This document shows, piece after piece, positions 26,033 to 34,315 of a DNA stretch of 41,826 bases. Made by a program: the position numbers and the translations under genes. Numbering within the stretch: the first letter of the stretch is position 1; every line of letters begins with the position of its first letter. This DNA is from Gammaproteobacteria bacterium (GTDB lineage Bacteria > Pseudomonadota > Gammaproteobacteria > Pseudomonadales > Pseudohongiellaceae). Below the pieces are notes generated by a model that saw only the letters and a program-made list of their open reading frames with translations, ran no database searches and was not told where the DNA came from. The DNA is taken from positions 1-41,826 of the forward strand of contig PCCP01000044.1 of assembly GCA_002731775.1 (NCBI GenBank), in the 5' to 3' direction.

Positions 26033-28864
26033 TTAACTCAAAGCTTCATCGACAAATTTTTTCTGTTGGCTGTTATGCAGGGACGGATAACCCGCCGCTG
26101 CCGCTGCCGATGCATCGCGTCCGACGTGCTCCAGATAGATGTCGGGATATTGCTCAGATATAGAACGGCGCAGATGGTGTTGACTGGAATACCAGGCACC
26201 CTGGTTCATCGGCTCTTCCTGGCACCAGACAATTGCCTTGAGATTCTGGTAGTGATGCAAACACTGGGCGAAGTCATCCTGTGGGAAAGGGTATAGCTGT
26301 TCCAGGCGAATAATTGCGATATCGTCTATCTCTCGCTGACGACGTTCCGTGCGCAGATCGTAATAAACCTTGCCACTACAGATCAGCAACTTACGAACTT
26401 TGTCTGCTTCCAAGCCATCGGTTTCATCGATGAGAACCTGAAAACTTCCGTCTGCTAATTCCTGTAAAGAGGATACGGCTTCCCGATGCCGGAGCAGGCT
26501 CTTGGGTGACATCACAATCAGTGGTTTACGCAGCGGGCAGAGCACTTGTTTGCGCAACATATGAAAGACCTGGGCAGACGTTGTCGGCAGACACACTTGA
26601 ATATTGTGTTCCGCACTAAGCTGCAGAAAGCGCTCTAGTCGTGCAGAGGAGTGTTCCGGGCCCTGGCCTTCATAACCATGGGGAAGCAGCAAGGTCAAGC
26701 CGCAGAGTCGTCCCCACTTGTGTTCGCCACTGGCAATAAATTGATCGATAACGACCTGGGCTGAATTCGCAAAATCACCGAATTGGGCTTCCCATATGAC
26801 CAGGGCGTTCGGCGTTGTAGTCGAGTAACCATATTCGAAGGCAAGCACGGCAACTTCTGACAGCAAAGAATCATAGATAGAGAAACTTCCCTGATCTTTT
26901 TCCAATTCCTGCAGAGGCACATGTGGTTCCCCGCTGCGCTGATCAAAAACCACTGCATGTCGGTGAGAGAAAGTGCCACGCCTCACATCCTGACCGGTGA
27001 ATCTAACCTTGTTACCGCTAGTTAATATAGTTGCATAGGCCAGTAGCTCGGCGAATCCCCAATCCACGGGAATTTCTTCTGCAGCCATGCCGGCACGATC
27101 GTCGAAAAGTTTCTGCACCTGCCGTTGCAGTACAAAATCTTTGGGTATTTCTACCAGTTTTCTTGCCAGCGCACGCAGGCTGGTGATCGGCATGGAGGTA
27201 TTGAAGTGAGCACTCCAGTCATGACCGATATAAGGACTCCAGTCTACAAACAGTTCCACAGAAGGTTCTTTTACCAGACTCTTGGCAACATGCTCGCCCG
27301 TATCCAGCGCAGTGCGATAGGCCACGTTGATCTCATCCGATTCCGAGCTGGATATCTGGTTTTCTGCCGCCAGCTTTTCCGCGTAGAGTACCCGCGTAGA
27401 CTTATGCTTCCTGACTGCTGCATACATCAGGGGTTGAGTCGCAGAAGGCTCGTCGGTCTCGTTGTGACCTCTACGACGGTAGCAGACGAGGTCGATTACG
27501 ACATCCTTGTGAAATTGATAACGAAAATCCATGGCCAGTTGAGTAACAAACAGAACAGCTTCGGGGTCATCGGCATTGACATGAAAAATTGGCGCCTGCA
27601 CCATTTTAGCCACATCAGTACAGTATTCGGTGGAGCGCGCATCGTCCTGACGACTGGTGGTAAACCCCACTTGATTATTGACAATGACGTGGACGGTTCC
27701 ACCGGTTGTATAGGCACGGGTCTGGGACATCTGAAAAGTCTCCATGACTACACCCTGGCCGGCAAATGCCGCATCTCCGTGAATGATGATAGGAAGTACC
27801 AGACACCCCTTTTTGTCTTTCCTCCTCGATTGTCGGGCCCTGACGGACCCTGCCACAACCGGGGCAACTATTTCCAGATGGGAAGGATTAAACGCCAGCG
27901 CCATATGTAGTTCACCCCCGGCAGTCATGATGTTCGACGAGAATCCCTGGTGGTACTTTACGTCACCGGATTTCTCATAGGTCGCCTTGCCTTCAAATTC
28001 ATCGAACAAATCGGCGGGGTTTTTCCCAAGTATATTCACTAACACATTGAGCCTGCCGCGATGCGCCATGCCGAGAACTATTTCCTTGGCGCCGTAGCTT
28101 CCGGCCCGCTGAATCAACTCGTCCAGGGCAGGAATCAGACTCTCGCATCCTTCCAGTCCAAACCGCTTGGTGCCCGGATACTTTGCGTCCAGATGCTTTT
28201 CTATCCCTTCCGCCGCAGTTAATCTCTCCAGCAGATGCCGTTTTACATCGAGCTCGAATATCGGTTTGCCGTCTTTGCTTTCGATGCGTTGCTGTATCCA
28301 TTGCTTCTCCTCCAGATTCACGATATGCATGAATTCGTAACCGATGGAGTTGCAATAGATGCGCTCGAGAGTGTCAACAATCTCCCGTAGCTGTGCCCTG
28401 GCCTTGCTTATAAAGAGTGAACCTGTCTGGAATATGGTTGAATAATCGATTGGGGAGAGGTCATGAAATTCCAGTTCGAGATCGGGTACTCGCTGCCGGG
28501 GCATGATGGACAGCGGATCGAGTAAAGCTTTTTGATGCCCGCGCACGCGGTAGGAACTGATCAACAGCAGCACCTGTACCTGCTTGCCTTCGTGTTCGGA
28601 ATTTACTACCGCGTCATTGCTGAGAACCTGTTGGTAGCGACTAACCTTGCCAAGTGCCCTGAAATCATTGCGGATCTCGGCATGTGAAATATCTTTGCGG
28701 GTATCGCCAGTAGCAGCGGGCAGAGACTCGAAGAAGTCTCGCCACTGTTGTGGGGTGGAATCCGGATCACTGAGAAAATCTTCATAGAGGTCTTCGACGT
28801 AGCTGGCATTGGAGCCAGACAGATGCCCACTACTCCACAATACTTCCATCATGCTGTCTTGCAT
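26033..28864 (-). CDS. sucA: 2-oxoglutarate dehydrogenase E1
   Basis: The 943-residue thiamine-diphosphate enzyme decarboxylates 2-oxoglutarate and succinylates the lipoyl arm of SucB, the committing step of this arc of the TCA cycle. An N-terminal helix that binds E2 (YVEDLYEDFLSDP) precedes the catalytic region. Key segments are LGMAHRGRLNVLVN, the HGDAAFAGQGVVMET Mg/ThDP loop and HVIVNNQVGFTT. The transketolase-like pyrimidine domain carries EAQFGDFANSAQV. GAGGAAAGG lies about eight bases before the ATG. It follows sdhB by 79 bp in one operon. Confidence 0.97.
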   Translation of the reverse strand: MQDSMMEVLWSSGHLSGSNASYVEDLYEDFLSDPDSTPQQWRDFFESLPAATGDTRKDISHAEIRNDFRALGKVSRYQQVLSNDAVVNSEHEGKQVQVLLLISSYRVRGHQKALLDPLSIMPRQRVPDLELEFHDLSPIDYSTIFQTGSLFISKARAQLREIVDTLERIYCNSIGYEFMHIVNLEEKQWIQQRIESKDGKPIFELDVKRHLLERLTAAEGIEKHLDAKYPGTKRFGLEGCESLIPALDELIQRAGSYGAKEIVLGMAHRGRLNVLVNILGKNPADLFDEFEGKATYEKSGDVKYHQGFSSNIMTAGGELHMALAFNPSHLEIVAPVVAGSVRARQSRRKDKKGCLVLPIIIHGDAAFAGQGVVMETFQMSQTRAYTTGGTVHVIVNNQVGFTTSRQDDARSTEYCTDVAKMVQAPIFHVNADDPEAVLFVTQLAMDFRYQFHKDVVIDLVCYRRRGHNETDEPSATQPLMYAAVRKHKSTRVLYAEKLAAENQISSSESDEINVAYRTALDTGEHVAKSLVKEPSVELFVDWSPYIGHDWSAHFNTSMPITSLRALARKLVEIPKDFVLQRQVQKLFDDRAGMAAEEIPVDWGFAELLAYATILTSGNKVRFTGQDVRRGTFSHRHAVVFDQRSGEPHVPLQELEKDQGSFSIYDSLLSEVAVLAFEYGYSTTTPNALVIWEAQFGDFANSAQVVIDQFIASGEHKWGRLCGLTLLLPHGYEGQGPEHSSARLERFLQLSAEHNIQVCLPTTSAQVFHMLRKQVLCPLRKPLIVMSPKSLLRHREAVSSLQELADGSFQVLIDETDGLEADKVRKLLICSGKVYYDLRTERRQREIDDIAIIRLEQLYPFPQDDFAQCLHHYQNLKAIVWCQEEPMNQGAWYSSQHHLRRSISEQYPDIYLEHVGRDASAAAAAGYPSLHNSQQKKFVDEALS

Positions 28865-28943
28865 ATAAATTGCCTTTCCTCAGGCACCGGGGCCGGGGTT
28901 TGCTTTCTCTTTGTTTATACAGGCTGATGTCGCGCCACGCCCA

Positions 28944-29651
28944 CTAGGTCCCCTGCCGTATCAGCATGGCTCTAATATGGCCGATGGCTCGGGTCGGGTT
29001 TAGACCCTTGGGGCAAACCGCCGCGCAGCTCATGACGCCGCGACAACGAAACACGCTAAACGGATCATTGAGCCCGGCTAAGCGCTCCGCCGTGGCGGTA
29101 TCTCTGCTGTCTGCCAGGAATCGATAAGCCTGCAGTAGACCGGCCGGCCCGATGAATTTGTCCGGGTTCCACCAAAAGGATGGGCAATTCGTGCTACAGC
29201 ATGCACACAGGATACATTCATAGAGCCCATCCAGTTGTGCCCGATCCTCCGGCGACTGCAAACGTTCGATCGTTGGCGGCGGCTCGTCATTGATCAAATA
29301 GGGTTTAACTTTTTCGTACTGCTTGTAGAAGATAGACATGTCCACGACCAGATCGCGAATAACCGGTAGTCCCGGCAACGGCCGCAGTACCAGCTTCTGG
29401 CCCGGTTTAACCGTATCGGACAACGGCGTGATGCAGGCGAGCCCATTGCGGCCGTTCATATTCATACCGTCGGAGCCACAAACTCCTTCACGGCAGGAAC
29501 GTCGGTAGGCGATGCTGGAATCTTTGCGCTTCGCCAGTTCCAGCACATCCAGGATCATCAGGTCTTTGCCCCCTGGGATCTCCACTTCGATATCCCGCAT
29601 AACTGGCTTGTCATCGGTCTGCGGATTGTAGCGATAGATGCTGACTAACAC
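28944..29651 (-). CDS. sdhB: Succinate dehydrogenase iron-sulfur subunit
   Basis: The 235-residue subunit carries electrons from SdhA flavin to ubiquinone through three clusters. The [2Fe-2S] ligands are C53, C58, D61 and C73; the aspartate is also found in E. coli. C146, C149, C152 with C213 hold [4Fe-4S], and C156, C203, C209 hold [3Fe-4S]. The start is GTG at 29651, with AAGGTG a few bases upstream. It lies on the cytosolic face of the inner membrane with SdhA. Confidence 0.97.
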   Translation of the reverse strand: MLVSIYRYNPQTDDKPVMRDIEVEIPGGKDLMILDVLELAKRKDSSIAYRRSCREGVCGSDGMNMNGRNGLACITPLSDTVKPGQKLVLRPLPGLPVIRDLVVDMSIFYKQYEKVKPYLINDEPPPTIERLQSPEDRAQLDGLYECILCACCSTNCPSFWWNPDKFIGPAGLLQAYRFLADSRDTATAERLAGLNDPFSVFRCRGVMSCAAVCPKGLNPTRAIGHIRAMLIRQGT

Positions 29652-29679
29652 GGTTCACCTTGTGGCTTTAGCAAGCTCA

Positions 29680-31452
29680 TCAATAAGTACGAATTTGTGG
29701 CTCAAATGTTTCAAGTGTTTTGGGAGAAAAATTCACGGCCCGTTTGCCGACGCGTTTATCCTCGGGGAAATACATGGAGTGGCATAACCAGTTTTCGTCA
29801 TCGCGCTCGCGATAGTCATCGCGCGCGTGGGCGCCACGACTCTCGGTTCTGGCTTCAGCGGCGATCGCAGTGGCCTCAGCCACCTCGAAAAGGTTTTCCA
29901 ATTCCAGGGCCTCAATGCGGGCGGTGTTGAAGATCTGGCTCTTGTCCTCTAATTGGACCTTGGCGATTCGGCCTCTCAAGGCATCGAGTTTCTCGATGCC
30001 CTCCTGCATGAATTCGCCCTTGCGAAATACACCGAAGTGATTTTGCATTACATTCTGTAACTCGCTGCGTAATGCGGCTACGTTCTCACCGCTGCCGGAT
30101 TCGTTTAGGCGTGTCAGCCGCGTCATCGCCTGTTCAATGTCAGATTCGGTTGCCCGGCGTCGTTCCACTCCCTGGCGCAATTCCTGTTGTATATACTTGC
30201 CAGTGGCGCGCCCAAACACCACCAGGTCCAGCAAGCTGTTGCCACCCAGTCGATTGGCGCCGTGGACCGACACACAGGCCGTCTCTCCCACGGCAAAGAA
30301 CCCTTCGACGATTTCATCTTCACCGTCTCGATTCTGGTTAATGGCCTGGCCATTGATATTGGTGGGAATCCCTCCCATCATGTAGTGGCAGGTGGGCACA
30401 ACCGGAATCGGATCTGTTACCGGATCGACGTGAGCGAAGGTGCGTGACAATTCAAGAATCCCCGGAAGCTTAGAATTCAAAACCGCCTCGCCCAAATGAT
30501 CCAGTTTCAGCAGCACATGATCGCCATGCTCGCCACAGCCTCGACCTTCCAGGATTTCCAACACCATGGACCGTGCTACCACATCTCTGCCGGCTAGATC
30601 TTTTGCATTGGGTGCGTAACGCTCCATAAAGCGCTCGCCGTCCTTATTGATTAAGTACCCGCCCTCGCCGCGAGAGCCTTCGGTGACTAGGGTGCCGGCC
30701 CCGTAGATGCCAGTGGGATGGAATTGCCACATCTCTATATCCTGTACCGGATAGCCGGCTCGCAGGGCCATGCCCAAGCCATCACCGGTATTGATCAGAG
30801 CATTGGTCGTGGACGCGAAGATTCTGCCGGCGCCACCGGTTGCGAACACCGTGGCCCTGGAATTCACGAATACGGTTTCACCGGTCTCGATACAGATCAC
30901 AATAAGCCCCACCACGACACCATCTTGATTCTTTACCAGGTCGGTGCCATACCATTCGTTGAGGAAGACGGTATTGTTTTTCAGGTTGGCCTGGTAAAGC
31001 GTATGCAACAAGGCGTGGCCGGTTCTATCGGCAGCGGCACAAGTCCGGACCGCCTGACCACCCTTACCATAATCCTTGGATTGGCCGCCGAATGCTCGCT
31101 GATAAATTCGTCCAGTTTCGGTGCGAGAAAACGGCAGCCCCATATGCTCTAGTTCGAACACGGTTTGCGGACCTTCGCTGCACATATATTCGATGGCATC
31201 CTGATCACCGATGTAGTCGGAGCCTTTCACGGTATCGTACATATGCCAGCGCCAATCATCGTTCGGATCGTCGCTGCCGATGGCACAGGTGATGCCGCCC
31301 TGGGCCGAAACTGTGTGTGATCGGGTCGGGAAAACCTTGGAAATCACTGCGGTTTTATAACCCGATTGCGTCAGTTGCAAGGCCGCGCGCAGGCCAGCGC
31401 CACCGCCTCCCACTATCGCCGCATCAAAATCCAAGCTACGCATCCCCTTCAT
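29680..31452 (-). CDS. sdhA: Succinate dehydrogenase flavoprotein subunit
   Basis: The 590-residue flavoprotein oxidises succinate to fumarate. GGGGAG at 15-20 binds FAD, and H46 in [10 protein letters not shown] is the covalent FAD attachment site. [21 protein letters not shown] with its catalytic arginines, and PTCHYMMGG, complete the active site. The ATG at 31452 directly follows the sdhD TAG, with GGAG seven bases upstream; a second ATG three codons on has no spacing for its AAGGGG. The protein ends [17 protein letters not shown]. Confidence 0.97.
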   Translation of the reverse strand: MKGMRSLDFDAAIVGGGGAGLRAALQLTQSGYKTAVISKVFPTRSHTVSAQGGITCAIGSDDPNDDWRWHMYDTVKGSDYIGDQDAIEYMCSEGPQTVFELEHMGLPFSRTETGRIYQRAFGGQSKDYGKGGQAVRTCAAADRTGHALLHTLYQANLKNNTVFLNEWYGTDLVKNQDGVVVGLIVICIETGETVFVNSRATVFATGGAGRIFASTTNALINTGDGLGMALRAGYPVQDIEMWQFHPTGIYGAGTLVTEGSRGEGGYLINKDGERFMERYAPNAKDLAGRDVVARSMVLEILEGRGCGEHGDHVLLKLDHLGEAVLNSKLPGILELSRTFAHVDPVTDPIPVVPTCHYMMGGIPTNINGQAINQNRDGEDEIVEGFFAVGETACVSVHGANRLGGNSLLDLVVFGRATGKYIQQELRQGVERRRATESDIEQAMTRLTRLNESGSGENVAALRSELQNVMQNHFGVFRKGEFMQEGIEKLDALRGRIAKVQLEDKSQIFNTARIEALELENLFEVAEATAIAAEARTESRGAHARDDYRERDDENWLCHSMYFPEDKRVGKRAVNFSPKTLETFEPQIRTY

Positions 31453-31821
31453 CTAGATACTCCAAAGAATCTGAATGCCCCAGAGCATATACACTGCTAT
31501 CAACAATGCGCAGCCCGCCTGGAATAGTAATCGAATGAAGGTGGCGCGGGTGCCGAGTTGGAGATCGGTCAGGTAATCGGTTGAAACTGTCCACATGCCG
31601 ATCCAGGCGTGGGCGCAGAGAGCCAGCAAGGTGATTAAGCTGAACACGCGCATGAGGTTGGAATCGAATACTGCTTGCCAGTGTGCGTAGTCCATTTCGG
31701 GACTCAGCAGCGTGCTGCCGAGAATACAGAGCATGTAAGCACCGAGAATCACCGCGCTAAAGCGCTGAACTAACCAGTGGAACAGCCCCGAGCGCCCCAG
31801 ATTCGTCACCCTGCTTACCAT
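31453..31821 (-). CDS. sdhD: Succinate dehydrogenase membrane anchor SdhD
   Basis: The 122-residue inner-membrane anchor has three transmembrane helices (about 20-40, 56-77, 92-116). H71 in CAHAWIGMW and Y83 in STDYL match the haem-side histidine and quinone-site tyrosine of E. coli SdhD, with the same numbering. It pairs with SdhC around haem b and the ubiquinone site. Its start overlaps the end of sdhC by 7 bp, and its stop abuts the sdhA start. Confidence 0.94.
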   Translation of the reverse strand: MVSRVTNLGRSGLFHWLVQRFSAVILGAYMLCILGSTLLSPEMDYAHWQAVFDSNLMRVFSLITLLALCAHAWIGMWTVSTDYLTDLQLGTRATFIRLLFQAGCALLIAVYMLWGIQILWSI

Positions 31822-32189
31822 AGCCAGAACCCTGCCGCGATTATTGCGATGAATGAGAATATCAGGGTGAGCTTCGCCGCCAGCACGCCTCCGGTCAGGC
31901 TCTCACCTATGCCCATGTCCATGAGCAGGTGCTTAACTCCGGCAATCAGGTGGAATAACAAAGCCGCCAGCACCGACCAACTGAGAAATTTGATCAGCAT
32001 ATTGTCGAGTAGTGCCGTCACCTCGGCAAAGCCCGCGGCTGATTCGAGGGACAACTGCAACAGATACAACAGTAGAGCAACCCCGGCAAATATCACTATA
32101 CCCGATATCCGATGCAGGATGGATGTGATTGCCGTTAGTGGATACTTGAATGTGGTTAAATCGATGTTTACAGGTCTGTTGTCTTTCAC
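31815..32189 (-). CDS. sdhC: Succinate dehydrogenase cytochrome b556 subunit SdhC
   Basis: The 124-residue inner-membrane subunit has three transmembrane helices (about 28-48, 66-88, 103-122). SILHRISG at 23-30 holds the quinone-site serine (S23) and arginine (R27), and H80 in FHLIAGVKH is the likely haem ligand. The RPVNIDLTTFKYPLTAITS N-terminus matches pseudomonad SdhC. The start is GTG at 32189, and it overlaps the stop of an 8-codon upstream ORF with a strong ribosome binding site. It is the first gene of the sdhCDAB-sucAB-lpd-sucCD operon. Confidence 0.94.
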   Translation of the reverse strand: MKDNRPVNIDLTTFKYPLTAITSILHRISGIVIFAGVALLLYLLQLSLESAAGFAEVTALLDNMLIKFLSWSVLAALLFHLIAGVKHLLMDMGIGESLTGGVLAAKLTLIFSFIAIIAAGFWLW

Positions 32190-32212
32190 TTTTTGCCTAT
32201 TGCGTTAGCCAT
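32186..32212 (-). CDS. Putative 8-codon leader peptide overlapping sdhC
   Basis: ATG at 32212 is preceded by GGAGG with an ideal 7-base spacing and encodes MANAIGKK followed by TGA. That TGA overlaps the sdhC GTG start (GTGA), the usual geometry of termination-reinitiation coupling. The sdhC GTG itself has only a modest AGG upstream. It lies inside the leader of the predicted sdh promoter. Whether it is translated is inference; it could be a chance ATG. Confidence 0.4.
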   Translation of the reverse strand: MANAIGKK

Positions 32213-32293
32213 TCCACATCCTCCAGGAGTCAAGCTTGGAATGCGCAAACTGATTGAAATAATTACACTATTTGGGGATTTTCCAGCGTATAA

Positions 32294-32322
32294 ATTATAT
32301 TCTTATCGCTGCTCTAATACAA
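32294..32322 (-). promoter_or_regulatory. Sigma-70 promoter of the sdh-suc operon
   Basis: TTGTAT (32322-32317), a 17-base spacer and a perfect TATAAT (32299-32294) lie on the minus strand, with a predicted start near 32287 and a leader of about 98 bases before sdhC. Confidence 0.65.
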
Positions 32323-32349
32323 TAAAACTTGTGGCTATCACCGCAATTT

Positions 32350-32365
32350 TGACAATGTTTTGTCA
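32350..32365. promoter_or_regulatory. 16-bp dyad, possible regulator site upstream of sdhC
   Basis: TGACAA and TTGTCA flank TGTT, giving perfect 6-bp arms. It is centred about 70 bases upstream of the predicted sdh start, a usual place for an activator. No specific regulator can be assigned. Confidence 0.3.
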
Positions 32366-32511
32366 TAGCCTGGGGAACGGCAGATCTGTGCTGAAAAATC
32401 CTTCATTGCGAGCCCTGCGATCAGCGCATAATCCGCTAAGCCCTTGCCATTTCCCGCCGGAGTCTGACAGTACTCAAGGACGCTGAGCTAGTCTCATGTG
32501 CGGACAAATAT

Positions 32512-32541
32512 TTGACAAGAGCATCGCTCTGTTCCTAGTAT
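32512..32541 (+). promoter_or_regulatory. Candidate sigma-70 promoter of gltA
   Basis: TTGACA (32512-32517), an 18-base spacer and TAGTAT (32536-32541) lie upstream of gltA. The predicted start near 32548 gives a leader of about 105 bases. The -35 overlaps the palindrome CAAATATTTG. Confidence 0.5.
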
Positions 32542-32653
32542 TGCCGTCCCTGCTGGGTTGTCTGGCGAGTAAAATAGCACTATCCATGCAGCTGCTAACC
32601 ATTGCTTTTCCGAGTAATATCATCACACTGCAAGAAATTCATAGGAGTCAGGC

Positions 32654-33931
32654 ATGAGTGAAAAGAAGGCCCAGTTAAGCATTGACGGGATTGATGAGCC
32701 GATTGATTTACCCGTTTATGAAGGCTCTACTGGCCCTGATGTAGTCGACGTAAGCAGCCTCGTAGGCCATGGAGTTTTTACCTACGACCCCGGCTTCATG
32801 TCCACCGCAGCCTGTGACTCCGATATCACCTTTATCGATGGCGGCAAGGGCATCTTGCTGTACCGCGGCTATCCGATCGAACAGCTGGCGGAAAAATCCA
32901 ATTTTCTGGAGGTCTGTTACCTGCTGTTGCATGGTGAATTGCCCAGTGCCACAGAGAACCAGGAGTTCGAGAATCGTATCAGGTACCACACCATGGTGGA
33001 CGAACACATCCACCGCTTTTTTCGTGGTTTCCCCTCTAGCGCCCATCCGATGGCAATGCTCTGTGCCGTCGTTGGCGGACTCTCTGCCTTCTATCACGAC
33101 ACCCTGGATATCGATAATCCAGAGCAACGAATTGGTGCAGCCCACCGAATCATTGCTAAACTCCCAACTCTGGCGGCGATGTGCTACAAACACGGTGTCG
33201 GTCAACCGTTCATGTATCCACAGAACGACATGGACTTTTCTGCAAACTTCCTGCACATGATGTTCGGCACGCCCTGCGAACCAGCCAAAGTCAGCCCTAT
33301 CCTGGCAAAAGCCATGGATACTATTTTTCTGTTGCATGCGGATCATGAGCAGAATGCTTCTACCTCCACCGTGCGCCTAGCCGGATCGACTGGAGCCAAT
33401 CCATACGGCTGTATTGCTTCTGGTATCGCTGCTTTGTGGGGCCCCGCACACGGCGGTGCCAACGAATCCGTATTGAAGATGCTGGGGGAAATTGGTGATG
33501 AATCGAGGATCGATGAATTTATACTACGGGCCAAAAACAAGGATGACCCCTTTCGCCTGATGGGATTCGGACATCGCGTTTATAAAAACTTCGACCCTCG
33601 GGCCAAGGTCATGCGTGAAATTTGCGATGAAGTACTGGAGGAGCTAGGCGCCCATGATGACCCCCTGTTCCGCATGGCAAGAAAACTGGAAAAAATTGCA
33701 CTGGAAGACGAGTATTTTATCGAAAGGAAACTGTACCCGAATGTAGATTTCTACTCAGGTATTACTCTCAAGGCGATTGGCATACCGACCAACATGTTCA
33801 CGGTGATATTCGCCACCGGTCGAACTCCGGGCTGGATTGCCCATTGGAACGAGATGCTGAGCCACCCTTATCGCATCGGCCGCCCCCGGCAGTTATACAA
33901 GGGTCACACCCAAAGAGACTACCCGGCCTAG
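32654..33931 (+). CDS. gltA: Citrate synthase (type II, hexameric class)
   Basis: The 425-residue enzyme condenses acetyl-CoA and oxaloacetate to citrate, the entry step of the TCA cycle. Active-site residues are H266 ([10 protein letters not shown]), H307 ([14 protein letters not shown]) and an aspartate in VDFYSG near 364, matching E. coli H264, H305 and D362. The [14 protein letters not shown] segment at 228-241 is conserved. The N-terminal beta domain marks the NADH-sensitive large form. AGGAG lies six bases before the ATG. It diverges from sdhCDAB, the common arrangement in this group. Confidence 0.97.
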   Translation: MSEKKAQLSIDGIDEPIDLPVYEGSTGPDVVDVSSLVGHGVFTYDPGFMSTAACDSDITFIDGGKGILLYRGYPIEQLAEKSNFLEVCYLLLHGELPSATENQEFENRIRYHTMVDEHIHRFFRGFPSSAHPMAMLCAVVGGLSAFYHDTLDIDNPEQRIGAAHRIIAKLPTLAAMCYKHGVGQPFMYPQNDMDFSANFLHMMFGTPCEPAKVSPILAKAMDTIFLLHADHEQNASTSTVRLAGSTGANPYGCIASGIAALWGPAHGGANESVLKMLGEIGDESRIDEFILRAKNKDDPFRLMGFGHRVYKNFDPRAKVMREICDEVLEELGAHDDPLFRMARKLEKIALEDEYFIERKLYPNVDFYSGITLKAIGIPTNMFTVIFATGRTPGWIAHWNEMLSHPYRIGRPRQLYKGHTQRDYPA

Positions 33932-34035
33932 GGCCAACCCTCACAATCCGGCTTGTTGGCAACAGTAATCTCATTGGACCCGAGCAAACTTGCGACACCG
34001 AATCAGTGCCTGTAACCCTGACAAATTTAAATAAT

Positions 34036-34111
34036 TGGTGGAGCCTAACGGGATCGAACCGTTGACCTCAACGCTGCCAGCGTTGCGCTCTCCCAGCTGA
34101 GCTAAGGCCCC
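34036..34111 (-). tRNA. tRNA-Ala (anticodon GGC)
   Basis: The 76-nt gene includes an encoded CCA end. The acceptor stem begins GGGGCCT and pairs with AGGCTCC, giving the G3-U70 pair that identifies alanine tRNAs. The D-arm contains AGCTCAGCTGGGAGAGC, the anticodon loop CTGGCAG reads GGC, and the T-arm has GGTTCGATCCC. It lies downstream of gltX on the same strand, with its own likely promoter. Confidence 0.96.
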
Positions 34112-34169
34112 ATATTGGATGAGGTGAGACAATGCCTTCGCAGGTAGTGTCCACTTGAAAAGAAGGCGC

Positions 34170-34198
34170 ATTCTAAGCACAGCCGCCGAAACTGTCAA
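34170..34198 (-). promoter_or_regulatory. Sigma-70 promoter of tRNA-Ala
   Basis: TTGACA (34198-34193), a 17-base spacer and TAGAAT (34175-34170) lie on the minus strand, followed by a GC-rich GCGCC discriminator typical of stringently controlled stable-RNA promoters. The predicted start is about 52 bases upstream of the mature tRNA. Confidence 0.7.
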
Positions 34199-34315
34199 TC
34201 TCGCATGCTGCGGCCAGAACACCTCTGACTATCACAGCGAAGCCCGGGCTTTCAGACGGGTTTGCAATCAAGGCGGGGTTGCGCAGGAAGATAGATTCCC
34301 CTTTCAAGCGACACC

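Larger units (their letters stand above)
32213..32653. other. Divergent control region between sdhC and gltA
   Basis: This spacer contains no credible long gene. It holds the sdh promoter (minus), the gltA promoter (plus), the dyad TGACAA-tgtt-TTGTCA at 32350-32365 and a CAAATATTTG palindrome at 32505-32514 that overlaps the gltA -35. The middle (about 32370-32500) shows no recognised site. Confidence 0.6.

Noticed and set aside
32193..32486. 97-codon plus-strand frame in the sdhC-gltA spacer
   Set aside because: It has no ribosome binding site, unlikely composition, and runs over the sdh promoter; no family is recognisable.
34112..34315. A second tRNA (tRNA-Glu) next to gltX
   Set aside because: No T-arm, anticodon stem or CCA end matching tRNA-Glu occurs in this spacer.
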